A DNA stretch of 64,000 bases, taken from positions 2,795,001-2,859,000 of the forward strand of contig NZ_CP088273.1 of assembly GCF_020731415.2 (NCBI RefSeq). The letters run 5' to 3'. The stretch is from Phyllobacterium sp. T1293 (GTDB lineage Bacteria; Pseudomonadota; Alphaproteobacteria; Rhizobiales; Rhizobiaceae). Below, piece by piece: positions 44,485 through 53,934 of the stretch (its first letter is position 1; each line of letters opens with the position of its first letter). Made by a program: the position numbers and the translations under genes. Below the pieces are notes generated by a model. It did not search any database. It was not told the DNA's origin and saw only the letters and a program-made list of their open reading frames with translations.

Positions 44485-45261
44485 TCACAACTTCCAGCCG
44501 GAATGCAGGGCAGCAATACCGCCGGTAAAATTGCGCCAGCTGACCCGCTCGAAACCTGCTGTGCGGATCATCTCGGCGAAATCCGCCTGCCGGGGAAATT
44601 TGCGAATGGACTCAACCAGATACTGATAGGAATCCGCATCGCCCGTGACAGCCTTGCCGATCTTCGGAATGGCATTGAACGACCAGGCATCGTAAATCTT
44701 GTCGAGAACCGGCAACTCAACCTCAGAAAATTCAAGGCAAAGGAAGCGCCCGCCCGGCTTCAGGACGCGGTAAGCTTCCGATAGGGCGCGATCAATACGC
44801 GGCACGTTGCGGATACCGAAAGCGATCGTATAGGCATCGAAGCTCGCATCTTCAAAGGGAAGTTCCTCGGCATTCGCTTCAACAAACTCGGTATTGTCGG
44901 CAAGGCCCTGTTTTTCAGCGCGGTCGCGGCCAACACCCAGCATGGAGCCGTTAATATCGAGCACGGTTGCGTGGGCATTGCGGTTTGAAGCCTCAACGAT
45001 ACGGAAGGCGATATCGCCGGTGCCACCGGCCACATCAAGCACCTTCCAGTTTGATGTTTTGGATGGCGCGAGCCATGCAATCATCGAATCTTTCCAGACG
45101 CGGTGCAGACCGCCGGACATCAGATCATTCATCACATCGTAGCGTTTGGCGACGCGATGAAACACGTCATTGACGCGTGTCTGCTTTTCTCCGTCGCCGA
45201 CATCCTGAAAACCGAAGGATGTTTCCATGCCGCCATGGGCACCGGTGCGTTGCTGGCTCAT
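44485..45261 (-). CDS. ubiE: Ubiquinone/menaquinone methyltransferase UbiE
   Basis: A 258-residue C-methyltransferase acting on the quinone ring. Motifs are [20 protein letters not shown], the SAM-binding [29 protein letters not shown] and [21 protein letters not shown] 45261 is chosen over an in-frame ATG at 45297 because the family starts here. It leads the ubiE-ubiB pair. The divergent neighbour is add. Confidence 0.96.
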   Translation of the reverse strand: MSQQRTGAHGGMETSFGFQDVGDGEKQTRVNDVFHRVAKRYDVMNDLMSGGLHRVWKDSMIAWLAPSKTSNWKVLDVAGGTGDIAFRIVEASNRNAHATVLDINGSMLGVGRDRAEKQGLADNTEFVEANAEELPFEDASFDAYTIAFGIRNVPRIDRALSEAYRVLKPGGRFLCLEFSEVELPVLDKIYDAWSFNAIPKIGKAVTGDADSYQYLVESIRKFPRQADFAEMIRTAGFERVSWRNFTGGIAALHSGWKL

Positions 45262-45377
45262 TGTGCTACCTGCTGATCTCTTTTGCGGCGGGAGCATAGA
45301 AGATTGAAACGCAGAAGGCTATTGTCTGTTGCGCGATGAAGCGACGCGCGGCGAAATTTGTTGAATGGAGACCGTTC

Positions 45378-46361
45378 ATGGTGTTGAAGGCCGAACTGCA
45401 TTGTCATGTCGAAGGCGCCGCCTCGCCTGCCCTTGTCGAGAAAAAAGCCGCCAAATACGGCGCTGATGTTTCCACCTTTATTATCGATGGCAAGTTCGTC
45501 TGGCACGATTTTACGTCCTTTCTGCGTGCTTATGATCAGGCATCCGCGCTGTTTCGCACAGAGGAGGACTATGCGGACCTGACAGAAGATTACCTTTTGT
45601 CCCTCGCCAAACAGGATGCGATCTATTCGGAAGTGTTCATCTCGACGGATCATGCCATCAGTGCCGGTCTGTCTCCGCGTGCCTATATCGAAGGGCTGGC
45701 TGAGGGCATGCGCCGCGCCAAAGCAGCAACCGGCATCGAATCACGCATGATCGCCACGGGTCTGCGGCACAAGGGGCCTGATGCTGTGATGCAGGCGGCA
45801 AAATATATCGCCGAAAACCCGCACCCGCTTGTGTCAGGCTTTGGCATGGCCGGAGACGAGCGCATGCATCACCCCGGGGATTTCGCCGGCGCATTTAATG
45901 TTGCCCGCGATGCAGGATTGGGAATCACCGTCCATGCGGGCGAACTCTCCGGATGGGAAAGTGTTGCCAATGCGCTTGATGCACTGAAGCCGTCGCGCAT
46001 CGGCCATGGTGTGCGGGCCATCGAGAATCCGGATCTGGTGCGGCGGCTGGCGGATGAACAAATTCTGCTGGAATGCTGCCCCGGCTCGAACATTTCCCTG
46101 CAGGTTTACGCGGATTTCCCGTCCCATCCTTTTCCTGAGCTGGCCAAGGCGGGAGTGCCCGTGACGCTTAATTCTGACGATCCGCCCTATTTCCACACGG
46201 ACCTGACTCGGGAATATGAAATTGCCACTGAGTTTTTCGGGTGTGACGATGACGCCCTGACTGAGATAACAAGAACGGCGCTCAAAGCTGCCTATATCGA
46301 CGAAACCACGCGAAACAGCCTGCTTGAACGCTTAAATACCGACAAAACTGTTAGCGCCTGA
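45378..46361 (+). CDS. add: Adenosine deaminase
   Basis: A 327-residue metal-dependent amidohydrolase converting adenosine to inosine. Zinc-site motifs are HCHVEGAASP (HxH), HAGELSGWESV, IGHGVRAIENP and NSDDPPYF. The ATG at 45378 is preferred because GGAG lies eight bases upstream and the family starts with KAELHCH. It supplies inosine to PunA, and upp follows 67 bases downstream. Confidence 0.93.
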   Translation: MVLKAELHCHVEGAASPALVEKKAAKYGADVSTFIIDGKFVWHDFTSFLRAYDQASALFRTEEDYADLTEDYLLSLAKQDAIYSEVFISTDHAISAGLSPRAYIEGLAEGMRRAKAATGIESRMIATGLRHKGPDAVMQAAKYIAENPHPLVSGFGMAGDERMHHPGDFAGAFNVARDAGLGITVHAGELSGWESVANALDALKPSRIGHGVRAIENPDLVRRLADEQILLECCPGSNISLQVYADFPSHPFPELAKAGVPVTLNSDDPPYFHTDLTREYEIATEFFGCDDDALTEITRTALKAAYIDETTRNSLLERLNTDKTVSA

Positions 46362-46428
46362 GTCACAGACTTTGCGGGATCGGTTGCAAGCCGTTAAGGT
46401 CGGATAAAATTTGAGTAGGAGTTTCCCC

Positions 46429-47055
46429 ATGGGCGTTACGATCGTTTCCCACCCGCTTGTTCAGCACAAGCTCACCATCATGCGCGACAAGGATACGTCC
46501 ACGGCTGGCTTCAGGCGATTGCTCAAGGAAATTTCGCTGCTGCTCTGCTATGAGGTGACGCGCGATCTGGAGTTGACCACAATCAAGATCCAGACGCCGA
46601 TGATGGAAATGGAAGCGCCGGTGCTTGAGGGCAAGAAGCTGGTTTTCGCCTCCATCCTGCGGGCAGGTAACGGCCTGCTCGAAGGCATGCTTGATCTGGT
46701 ACCCGCAGCGCGCGTTGCGCATATCGGACTTTACCGCGATCATGACACTTTGCAGCCCGTTGAATATTACTTCAAGGCGCCTGAGGATATCGTCAACCGG
46801 CTGATTATCGTGGTTGATCCGATGCTGGCCACTGCCAATTCGGCCATTGCGGCAATCCAGAAGCTGAAGGATCGCGGCGCAACGAATATCCGCTTTCTGT
46901 GCCTGCTCGCCGCGCCTGAAGGCATTGAGCGCTTCACCAAAGCCCACCCGGACGTGCCTGTATTCACGGCTGCCATCGACAGCCATCTGAATGAAAAGGG
47001 TTACATCATGCCGGGGCTTGGCGATGCCGGTGACCGGATGTACGGCACAAAGTAG
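46429..47055 (+). CDS. upp: Uracil phosphoribosyltransferase
   Basis: A 208-residue enzyme making UMP from uracil and PRPP. Motifs are [28 protein letters not shown], the PRPP-binding region [11 protein letters not shown] (usually ATG in this loop) and [22 protein letters not shown] lies eight bases before the ATG at 46429. It ends nine bases from the convergent deoA. Confidence 0.95.
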   Translation: MGVTIVSHPLVQHKLTIMRDKDTSTAGFRRLLKEISLLLCYEVTRDLELTTIKIQTPMMEMEAPVLEGKKLVFASILRAGNGLLEGMLDLVPAARVAHIGLYRDHDTLQPVEYYFKAPEDIVNRLIIVVDPMLATANSAIAAIQKLKDRGATNIRFLCLLAAPEGIERFTKAHPDVPVFTAAIDSHLNEKGYIMPGLGDAGDRMYGTK

Positions 47056-47064
47056 GCTGGCAGC

Positions 47065-48381
47065 CTACCCGCCAATGCGTCTTAGAACAGGTTTGACTGT
47101 CCTCGGCTTGCGGTCGGAAAAACCGTAAGCACCGAGGATTGCGCGGGCGGCAGTCTGCGCATCCGTTTCACCTCGGGCATGCACAAGTGCGATAGTATCG
47201 CCCTGTTCCATGCGCGCGCCGATCGGTTGCAGGGCCGTAATACCAACCGCGTGATCAATCGGGTCCTGCGGGCGAATGCGCCCTCCGCCGAGCGTGACAA
47301 CGGCAACGCCAATCGCGCGGGTTTCTACCGATGACACATATCCGGCCTGCGGGGCTTTCACTTCCAATGTCACCGGGGCAACCGGCAGATAATGCCGGGC
47401 GCGCGATACGAAGTCTGCCGGACCGCCAAGCCCTGTGACCATGCGGCCAAAGACTTCCGCTGCCTTGCCGGAGTTCAAGGCTTGTGTCGCCATATCCATG
47501 GCGGCCTTTGGGCTGGCAGCAAGCTTGGCCGAAACCAGCATTTCCGCAACAAGCGCAAGCGTGACCGCTTCAAGACGGGAATCGCGGAGATCACCAGTCA
47601 GGAAATCGACTGCGTTCTGCACTTCTACGGCGTTGCCCGCAGCCAATGCCAGCGGTTCGTTCATGTCGGTAAGCAGGGCAGTTGTCGTCAGCCCGGCACC
47701 GCTGGCAACCGCAACGATGCTCTCGGCCAGAGCAACCGCATCGCGGCTGCGCGCCATGAACGCGCCATTGCCGGATTTCACATCGAGCACCAGCGCATTG
47801 AGCCCTGCAGATAATTTCTTCGACAGAATGGAGGCGGTGATCAATGGAATGGATTCCACCGTCGCTGTAACATCGCGGATGGAATAGAACCGCTTATCGG
47901 CCGGGGCGAGATTGGCGGTCTGGCCGATAATGGCACAGCCAACCTCATGGACGACTTTGCGAAACAGCGCATTATCGGGCTGACTGCGATAGCCGGGAAT
48001 CGAATCCATCTTGTCGAGCGTGCCGCCCGTATGGCCAAGGCCACGTCCGGAGATCATCGGCACATAGGCGCCGCATGCGGCGGCAATAGGGGCGAGCATC
48101 AGCGAGACATTATCACCGACGCCGCCGGTGGAATGTTTGTCGACAGCGGGGCCCGGCAAATCGGACCAATCGAGAATGTCGCCGGAATCACGCATGGCGA
48201 GGGTCAGGGCAACCGCCTCATCGCGCTTCATGCCGTTAAAGAATACCGCCATGGCAAAGGCGGCAACCTGCCCTTCGGTGATAGCACCTGAACTCATCGC
48301 GTTGACAAAAGCCGTGATATCCGCAGCGTCGAGCGCATGGCCGTCACGCTTGCGACGAATGATTTCCTGAGGCAGCAACAT
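47065..48381 (-). CDS. deoA: Thymidine phosphorylase
   Basis: A 438-residue enzyme cleaving thymidine to thymine and deoxyribose 1-phosphate. Signature SGRGLGHTGGTLDKMDSIPG near residue 110; VDKHSTGGVGD binds phosphate. It is the last gene of the ATPase-hydrolase-permease-permease-cdd-punA-deoA operon, three bases after punA. Confidence 0.95.
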   Translation of the reverse strand: MLLPQEIIRRKRDGHALDAADITAFVNAMSSGAITEGQVAAFAMAVFFNGMKRDEAVALTLAMRDSGDILDWSDLPGPAVDKHSTGGVGDNVSLMLAPIAAACGAYVPMISGRGLGHTGGTLDKMDSIPGYRSQPDNALFRKVVHEVGCAIIGQTANLAPADKRFYSIRDVTATVESIPLITASILSKKLSAGLNALVLDVKSGNGAFMARSRDAVALAESIVAVASGAGLTTTALLTDMNEPLALAAGNAVEVQNAVDFLTGDLRDSRLEAVTLALVAEMLVSAKLAASPKAAMDMATQALNSGKAAEVFGRMVTGLGGPADFVSRARHYLPVAPVTLEVKAPQAGYVSSVETRAIGVAVVTLGGGRIRPQDPIDHAVGITALQPIGARMEQGDTIALVHARGETDAQTAARAILGAYGFSDRKPRTVKPVLRRIGG

Positions 48382-48384
48382 GAT

Positions 48385-49185
48385 CTAGCCGATCTCCCGA
48401 ACCAGCGCCCGGATGATTTTCTGCAGGCGTGCGCCGCCCTTCGGCGCAACATCCTTGGTCTCTTCATGTGAGAGTTCTGCCCCCGTCATACCAGCCCCGT
48501 AATTGGTAATTACCGAACAGGCGGCAACGCGCAGACCAAAGAAGCGCGCCAGAATAACCTCCGGCACGGTGGACATGCCCACCGCATCAGCACCAAGCGT
48601 GCGTGCCATGCGGATTTCCGCAGGCGTTTCAAATGATGGCCCGGAGAACCACATGTAAACGCCCATCGGCAGCTTTTCACCGACTTCCCCCGCAGCGATG
48701 ACAAAGGCGTCCTTGAGTTTCTTATCATAGGCAGCCGTCATACCAACAAAGCGTTGATCCGAAGCCTCACCGATCAAGGGATTGAGCCCCGAATAATTAA
48801 TGTGATCGTCAATCAGCATGACACTGCCCGGCGCCAGATCATGACGCACCGAGCCCGCGGCATTGGTCAAAATGAGCATTTCAATGCCAAGATCAGCCAG
48901 TGCCGCCATGACAGGGCGCATAACCGCGGCATCGCCCTTTTCATAATAATGGGCGCGGCCAGCCAGCATCAGCACGGGTTTGCCGGAAAGATATCCCGCG
49001 ACCACCTCACCCGCATGGCCGGAAACACCACTATGGGGGAAGCCAGGCAAATCGGCATAGGGAATGCGGATAGCATCATCGACCGCATCCACAAGCGATC
49101 CAAGACCCGAGCCGAGGACCATTGCCACACGCGGGGCAAGGCCTTTCAATTTGTGGATAAGAGCCCCGGTGGCAGGCGCGATCAT
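48385..49185 (-). CDS. punA: Purine-nucleoside phosphorylase (trimeric type)
   Basis: A 266-residue enzyme cleaving inosine and guanosine to base and ribose 1-phosphate. Motifs are the phosphate loop VLGSGLGSL, GRAHYYEKGD, LTNAAGSVRHDLAPG and GPSFETPAEIR with VGMSTVPEVI. These mark the trimeric PNP class rather than hexameric DeoD. Its start overlaps the end of cdd by four bases. Confidence 0.94.
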   Translation of the reverse strand: MIAPATGALIHKLKGLAPRVAMVLGSGLGSLVDAVDDAIRIPYADLPGFPHSGVSGHAGEVVAGYLSGKPVLMLAGRAHYYEKGDAAVMRPVMAALADLGIEMLILTNAAGSVRHDLAPGSVMLIDDHINYSGLNPLIGEASDQRFVGMTAAYDKKLKDAFVIAAGEVGEKLPMGVYMWFSGPSFETPAEIRMARTLGADAVGMSTVPEVILARFFGLRVAACSVITNYGAGMTGAELSHEETKDVAPKGGARLQKIIRALVREIG

Positions 49186-49589
49186 GCGGCGTTCCCCTTG
49201 CCGAGGACTTCCGCTTCGAAGCCATAGGGGAAAATATCCCGCATGGTCAGCGTTTCGACAATGCCATCATTGTCACAAAGATGCAGGCGCGTATCGGGTC
49301 CGGCAAATTCGGCAAGCCGCTGGCGGCAGCCGCCGCAAGGGGTGCATTTTGCCTTCTTTTCCGCAACCACAACGATGTCTGTGATTGTACCACCGCCGCC
49401 CATGACAAAATGCGACAGGGTTGTCGTTTCGGCGCACCAACCTTCCGGGTAGGAAATGACTTCAATGTTGCAACCGGAATAAATGCGGCCATCGCTGGTG
49501 CGCACCGCTGCACCCACCGGGAACTGCGAATAGGGCGCATGCGCTTTCTGCATTGCTGCAAATGCTGCGTCGAACAGGTCTTTACTCAT
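49182..49589 (-). CDS. cdd: Cytidine deaminase
   Basis: A 135-residue zinc enzyme converting cytidine and deoxycytidine to uridine forms. Zinc ligands and catalytic Glu lie in GWCAETTTL (CAE) and PCGGCRQ; GCNIE binds substrate. It is coupled with punA by a four-base overlap and follows the permease gene by one base. Confidence 0.94.
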   Translation of the reverse strand: MSKDLFDAAFAAMQKAHAPYSQFPVGAAVRTSDGRIYSGCNIEVISYPEGWCAETTTLSHFVMGGGGTITDIVVVAEKKAKCTPCGGCRQRLAEFAGPDTRLHLCDNDGIVETLTMRDIFPYGFEAEVLGKGNAA

Positions 49590-49590
49590 T

Positions 49591-50565
49591 CTATCGCTCT
49601 TTCACATAAGCCACGCCGCCCGCCTTGGGCGGGATTGCCTTGCCGATGAAACCGGCAAGCAGCACGATGGTGAGAATATAAGGCAAGGCCTGCATCAGCT
49701 GTACCGGAACTTCACCGATCAATGGCAAAGGATGTCCCTGATTGCGGATGGCAAAAGCATCAAGGAAACCGAAGAGCAGGCAGGCAAACATGGCCTGTAC
49801 AGGACGCCACTTGGCGAAGATCAGCGCAGCCAGTGCGATGTAACCTTTGCCTGCGGTCATGTCCCGGCCAAATCCTGCACCATCTGCCGTAGAGAGATAA
49901 GCACCGGCAATGCCACAAAGCAGGCCGCAGCAGATGACGGCCCGGTAGCGCAACCACGGCACGGAAATACCGGCAGTATCAACCGCCGCAGGATTTTCGC
50001 CAACAGCACGCAGACGCAGGCCAAAGCGCGTACGATACAATACCCACCAGGTAAACGGGACAAGCAGGAAGGCGACGTAAACAAGCAGGGGACGGCCCGA
50101 AATGAACCCGGAATAGAACGGGCCAATCACCGGAATATCGCGCAATGCCTCTGCAAACGGAAGATCGATTGCATTGAATCTGGCCGCATCCGCAATCGGC
50201 GGTGTTCGCCCACCCTGCTTGAACCAAGCCTGCCCAAGCATCACCGTTGTTCCGGCGGCAATAAAATTGATGGCCATGCCGGAGACAATCTGATTGCCGC
50301 GATGGGTGATCGAGGCAAAGCCATGCACCAGACCAAGCGCTACGGATACGAGCACGGCGGCAAGCAGCCCCATATAGGCTGAGCCGGTATAGGCAGCGGT
50401 TGCGGCAGCAGCAAAGGCGCCTGCCAGCATCTTCCCTTCAAGGCCAATATCAAAAATACCGGCGCGTTCCGAATAAAGTCCGGCCAGACAGGCAAGCAGA
50501 AGCGGAACCGAAAGGCGGACTGTCGCATCCAATACCTGAGCCGTTGCTATCAAGAAGTCCATCAT
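49591..50565 (-). CDS. Nucleoside ABC transporter permease 2 (BMP/YufQ type)
   Basis: A 324-residue inner-membrane permease of the branched-chain/BMP type, with about eight to nine spans. LYSERAGIFDIGLEGKMLAG and FGLRLRAVGENPAAVDTAGI are family hallmarks. With the upstream permease it imports nucleosides; substrate is inferred from the operon. It overlaps the upstream gene by four bases. Confidence 0.92.
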   Translation of the reverse strand: MMDFLIATAQVLDATVRLSVPLLLACLAGLYSERAGIFDIGLEGKMLAGAFAAAATAAYTGSAYMGLLAAVLVSVALGLVHGFASITHRGNQIVSGMAINFIAAGTTVMLGQAWFKQGGRTPPIADAARFNAIDLPFAEALRDIPVIGPFYSGFISGRPLLVYVAFLLVPFTWWVLYRTRFGLRLRAVGENPAAVDTAGISVPWLRYRAVICCGLLCGIAGAYLSTADGAGFGRDMTAGKGYIALAALIFAKWRPVQAMFACLLFGFLDAFAIRNQGHPLPLIGEVPVQLMQALPYILTIVLLAGFIGKAIPPKAGGVAYVKER

Positions 50566-51707
50566 TGCCCCCCTCCTGTCGCTACAGCGGGTGTCGCCTG
50601 TTGTTTGGTCCGGGCAAACCGCTGGAAAAGACGCAACAGAGATGGCCGGAACATGTGCTCCAACGCTCCGGCGAACAGGATGACCAACCCCTGAATGATT
50701 ACGATCATATCGCGGGAAATATTGGGCATGTCGAACGCGATTTCCGCGCCACCCTGATAGAGTACGCCAAAGAGGATGGCGGCCAGGACAATGCCCACCG
50801 GGTGCGAACGCCCCATGAGAGCAACGGCGATGCCAACGAAGCCAGCTCCCGCGACAAAATCCAGCTGCATACGATGCTGAGCACCCATGATCGGATTGAT
50901 GGCCGCCATACCAGCAAGAGCACCCGAAATCAGCATTGTCACGATCGTGATCCGCACTTCACTGATACCAGCATAGCGCGCCGCCTTGGGGCTGTGGCCC
51001 ATGGTGCGGATTTCATAGCCAAGCTTGGTTCGCCAGATCAGCAGCCAGACGACAAAGGCTGCGACCAATGCCAATAGAAAGCTGATATTGAGCGGCGCGG
51101 AGCGCATGTTGAGGCCAAACATATTGAGCAGCCAACCAAGATCCGGCAATTGACCGCCCGGACCAAAAACACGGGTTTCCGGCGCCTGACTCCCTGGCGC
51201 TTTCAAATAATCGACAAGCAGTTTGACCATGAGGCTAGCGCCAATAAAATTGAACATGATCGTGGTGATGACCACATGCGAGCCACGCTTGGCCTGCAAC
51301 CAGGCCGGAATGAAAGCCCAGAGCGCGCCGACAATAGCCGAGGCAATAATAGCCAGCGGAAAAGTCAGCCACCATGGCAGTATACTGCCAAGACCTAGCC
51401 CGACCAGAGCAACACCCAGCCCACCGACATAGGCCTGCCCTTCGCCGCCAATATTGAACAGGCCGCAATGGAAGGCGACAGCGACGCAAAGGCCGGTGAA
51501 AATGAAGTTGGTGGCGTAGTAAAGCGTGTAGCCAATACCATCGCCGGAGCCAAGCGCGCCCTTGACCATCAGGACGGCGGCGTCGATCGGGCTTTCCCCA
51601 ACCAGAAGAACAACCAGACCTGCAACGAAAAACGCCACGATCACATTGATCAGCGGCAGCAGGCCGTAGTCAGCCCATGCGGGCAATTTGGCAAAAGGCT
51701 GGCTCAT
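50562..51707 (-). CDS. Nucleoside ABC transporter permease 1 (BMP/YufP type)
   Basis: A 381-residue inner-membrane permease with about nine spans. AVAFHCGLFNIGGEGQAYVG and LGYEIRTMGHSPKAARYAGI identify the family. It overlaps the genes on both sides by four bases, showing tight translational coupling with the isochorismatase-fold gene upstream and the second permease downstream. Confidence 0.92.
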   Translation of the reverse strand: MSQPFAKLPAWADYGLLPLINVIVAFFVAGLVVLLVGESPIDAAVLMVKGALGSGDGIGYTLYYATNFIFTGLCVAVAFHCGLFNIGGEGQAYVGGLGVALVGLGLGSILPWWLTFPLAIIASAIVGALWAFIPAWLQAKRGSHVVITTIMFNFIGASLMVKLLVDYLKAPGSQAPETRVFGPGGQLPDLGWLLNMFGLNMRSAPLNISFLLALVAAFVVWLLIWRTKLGYEIRTMGHSPKAARYAGISEVRITIVTMLISGALAGMAAINPIMGAQHRMQLDFVAGAGFVGIAVALMGRSHPVGIVLAAILFGVLYQGGAEIAFDMPNISRDMIVIIQGLVILFAGALEHMFRPSLLRLFQRFARTKQQATPAVATGGGQ

Positions 51708-52258
51708 GGCAGGGCCTCAATGATGGCATCAGAAGTGGAAATTTTGGCATATTCGCCATCAAGAATGGAAAGCGTCAGGGCGTGGACATCTTCGGCAGAC
51801 CAGTTTTTGCCGTGATGATCCTTGCGATCAATGCTCGCCACCGCATCCTCGGGAACAATCACCTCAAATCCGAGATTGGCGGCCATGCGCACCGTTGCAT
51901 CGACAGAATTCTCCAGCAAGACACCTGTGATCACCAAGCTACGCACCTGCAATTCGTCGAGCACATCCATCAGATCAGTACCGATAAAGGCATTATTGGT
52001 GCGCTTGTCGACAACCGGTTCTCCGACCTGTGGAGCCACTTCGGATTTGAACTCATTGCCCTCCGTTCCGGGACGATAGGGTGATCTCGGATCAGTGGAA
52101 TCATGTTTGATGTGGACAATGGGCAGACGGCGTTCGCGCCAGGCATCCAGCAGGCGGGCAATGTGCTGTTCCGCTTCGGGCTGGCCACGGCGACCCCATT
52201 TGGGATCATCGATTGCATATTGGACGTCAATCACAAGAAGCGCCTGTGTAACGCTCAT
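51704..52258 (-). CDS. Isochorismatase-fold protein with Ser at the catalytic Cys position
   Basis: A 184-residue cysteine-hydrolase-family protein. The expected Asp11 (LLVIDVQ) and Lys85 (VVDKRTNNAF) are present, but the nucleophile position in ITGVLLENSVDATVR is Ser118 instead of Cys. The cis-peptide region preceding it is otherwise normal. The gene is inserted between ATPase and permease genes with four-base overlaps on both sides. It may hydrolyse with Ser, or be a non-catalytic ligand sensor. A nucleoside-linked role is inferred from context. Confidence 0.85.
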   Translation of the reverse strand: MSVTQALLVIDVQYAIDDPKWGRRGQPEAEQHIARLLDAWRERRLPIVHIKHDSTDPRSPYRPGTEGNEFKSEVAPQVGEPVVDKRTNNAFIGTDLMDVLDELQVRSLVITGVLLENSVDATVRMAANLGFEVIVPEDAVASIDRKDHHGKNWSAEDVHALTLSILDGEYAKISTSDAIIEALP

Positions 52259-53787
52259 TCTGCGGCCTCCTGCTGTTCGACACCTGCCATCAGAAGACCG
52301 AGTTCGCCTTCGCTTGCATCCGAATCGCGCTCACCGACGATACGACCGGCAAACATCACAAGAATGCGATCCGACAATGAACGGATTTCATCCAGTTCCA
52401 CGGAAACAAGCAGAACCGCCTTGCCAGCATCGCGCATTTCGATGATGCGCTTGTGGATGAATTCAATGGCACCCACGTCAACACCGCGCGTCGGCTGGCC
52501 GATGATCAGCACGCCCGGATCGCGCTCGATTTCACGCGCCAAGACGATCTTCTGCTGGTTGCCGCCGGAAAAATTGGCAGTTTTCAAACGCGGATCGCTG
52601 GGGCGGATATCGTATTTCTCAATTTTCTTGCGGGCATCGGCCTGTATGGCCTCAATGTCGAGAAAAGGACCATTCAGATAGAGCGGATCATCATGGTATC
52701 CGAGAATGGAATTCTCATATTCTTCAAAGGCAAGCACCAGCCCCATATGATGCCGATCTTCCGGCACATGGGCGAGACCGCGATCGCGCAATTCACCCGG
52801 ATCAGCCGCGCCTGTTATATCGATGACCTGACCATCCAGAAGCACACGGCCGGAGACCGCCGTGCGAATGCCCGCAACTGTTTCAATGAGCTGCGACTGG
52901 CCATTGCCTGCCACGCCGGCAATACCGACGATTTCACCGGCACGGACGGTGAAAGATGCGTTGTCGACCATGATAACGCCGCGACTGTCGCGCACGGTGA
53001 GATTTTCCACCGAGAGCTTCACCTCGCCCGGCTTGGCTTCGCCTTTCTGGACACGCAGAAGCACCCGGCGGCCAACCATCAACTCCGCCAGTTCCTCGAC
53101 CGTTGTTTCGGTTGTCTTGCGCGTTGCCACCATCGAGCCCTGCCGCATCACAGAAACATTGTCGGTCACAGCCATGATCTCGCGCAATTTATGCGTGATG
53201 AGGACGATGGTTTTGCCCTGCGCCTTCAATTGCTCCAAAATCCGGAACAGGTGATCGGCTTCAGCGGGTGTCAAAACGCCTGTTGGTTCATCCAGCACGA
53301 GAATTTCAGCGCCGCGATACAGCGCTTTCAGGATTTCCACACGCTGCTGCAAACCAACCGGCAGTTCTTCAATCAGCGCGTCGGGATCGACATCAAGCTG
53401 ATATTCCTGTTCCAGCCGTTTCAGTTCGGCACGGGCTTTGGCGATGCCGCGCTTCAGGAGTGGCGCACCCTCGACACCAAGCATGACATTTTCAAGCACA
53501 GTGAAATTTTCCACCAGCATGAAGTGCTGATGCACCATGCCAATGCCAAGCGCGATGGCGGTATTGGGATCGCTGATCCGGGCAGGCGCGCCATTGATGC
53601 GGATTTCGCCATTATCGGCTTGATAGAAACCGTAGAGAATGGACATCAGCGTGGACTTGCCAGCGCCATTCTCCCCGATGATGCCGTGAATAGTGCCTTT
53701 TTCAACGCGCAAATGGATATCGCGGTTGGCATGAACGGCACCAAAACGCTTATCAATCCCCACAAGTTCAATTGCCGATTCTGCCAT
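52255..53787 (-). CDS. Nucleoside ABC transporter ATPase (double NBD)
   Basis: A 510-residue protein with two ABC domains, as in YufO/RbsA-type ATPases. The first has Walker A GENGAGKST and Walker B EILVLDEPT with a signature LPVGLQQRVE. The second has a degenerate Walker A (GVAGNGQSQ) and signature FSGGNQQKIVLARE, normal for the family. It energises the two BMP-type permeases. It is the first gene of the seven-gene operon. Confidence 0.94.
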   Translation of the reverse strand: MAESAIELVGIDKRFGAVHANRDIHLRVEKGTIHGIIGENGAGKSTLMSILYGFYQADNGEIRINGAPARISDPNTAIALGIGMVHQHFMLVENFTVLENVMLGVEGAPLLKRGIAKARAELKRLEQEYQLDVDPDALIEELPVGLQQRVEILKALYRGAEILVLDEPTGVLTPAEADHLFRILEQLKAQGKTIVLITHKLREIMAVTDNVSVMRQGSMVATRKTTETTVEELAELMVGRRVLLRVQKGEAKPGEVKLSVENLTVRDSRGVIMVDNASFTVRAGEIVGIAGVAGNGQSQLIETVAGIRTAVSGRVLLDGQVIDITGAADPGELRDRGLAHVPEDRHHMGLVLAFEEYENSILGYHDDPLYLNGPFLDIEAIQADARKKIEKYDIRPSDPRLKTANFSGGNQQKIVLAREIERDPGVLIIGQPTRGVDVGAIEFIHKRIIEMRDAGKAVLLVSVELDEIRSLSDRILVMFAGRIVGERDSDASEGELGLLMAGVEQQEAAE

Positions 53788-53934
53788 GTCCCCATCCGCT
53801 GTTGATCAGCTTTTTACGTCTTTTCGAACTTTCGACCCTAACACGGGATTATTTTCTTTCCAGTCAAGAATTACACGATTCACATTCCATCGCGGCTCTC
53901 GACAAGCTTACCCCTGCTCTGGCAATCTCCTGAT

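Noticed and set aside
52453..53805. 450-residue plus-strand frame
   Set aside because: It is antisense to the nucleoside ABC ATPase, whose Walker and signature motifs are intact.
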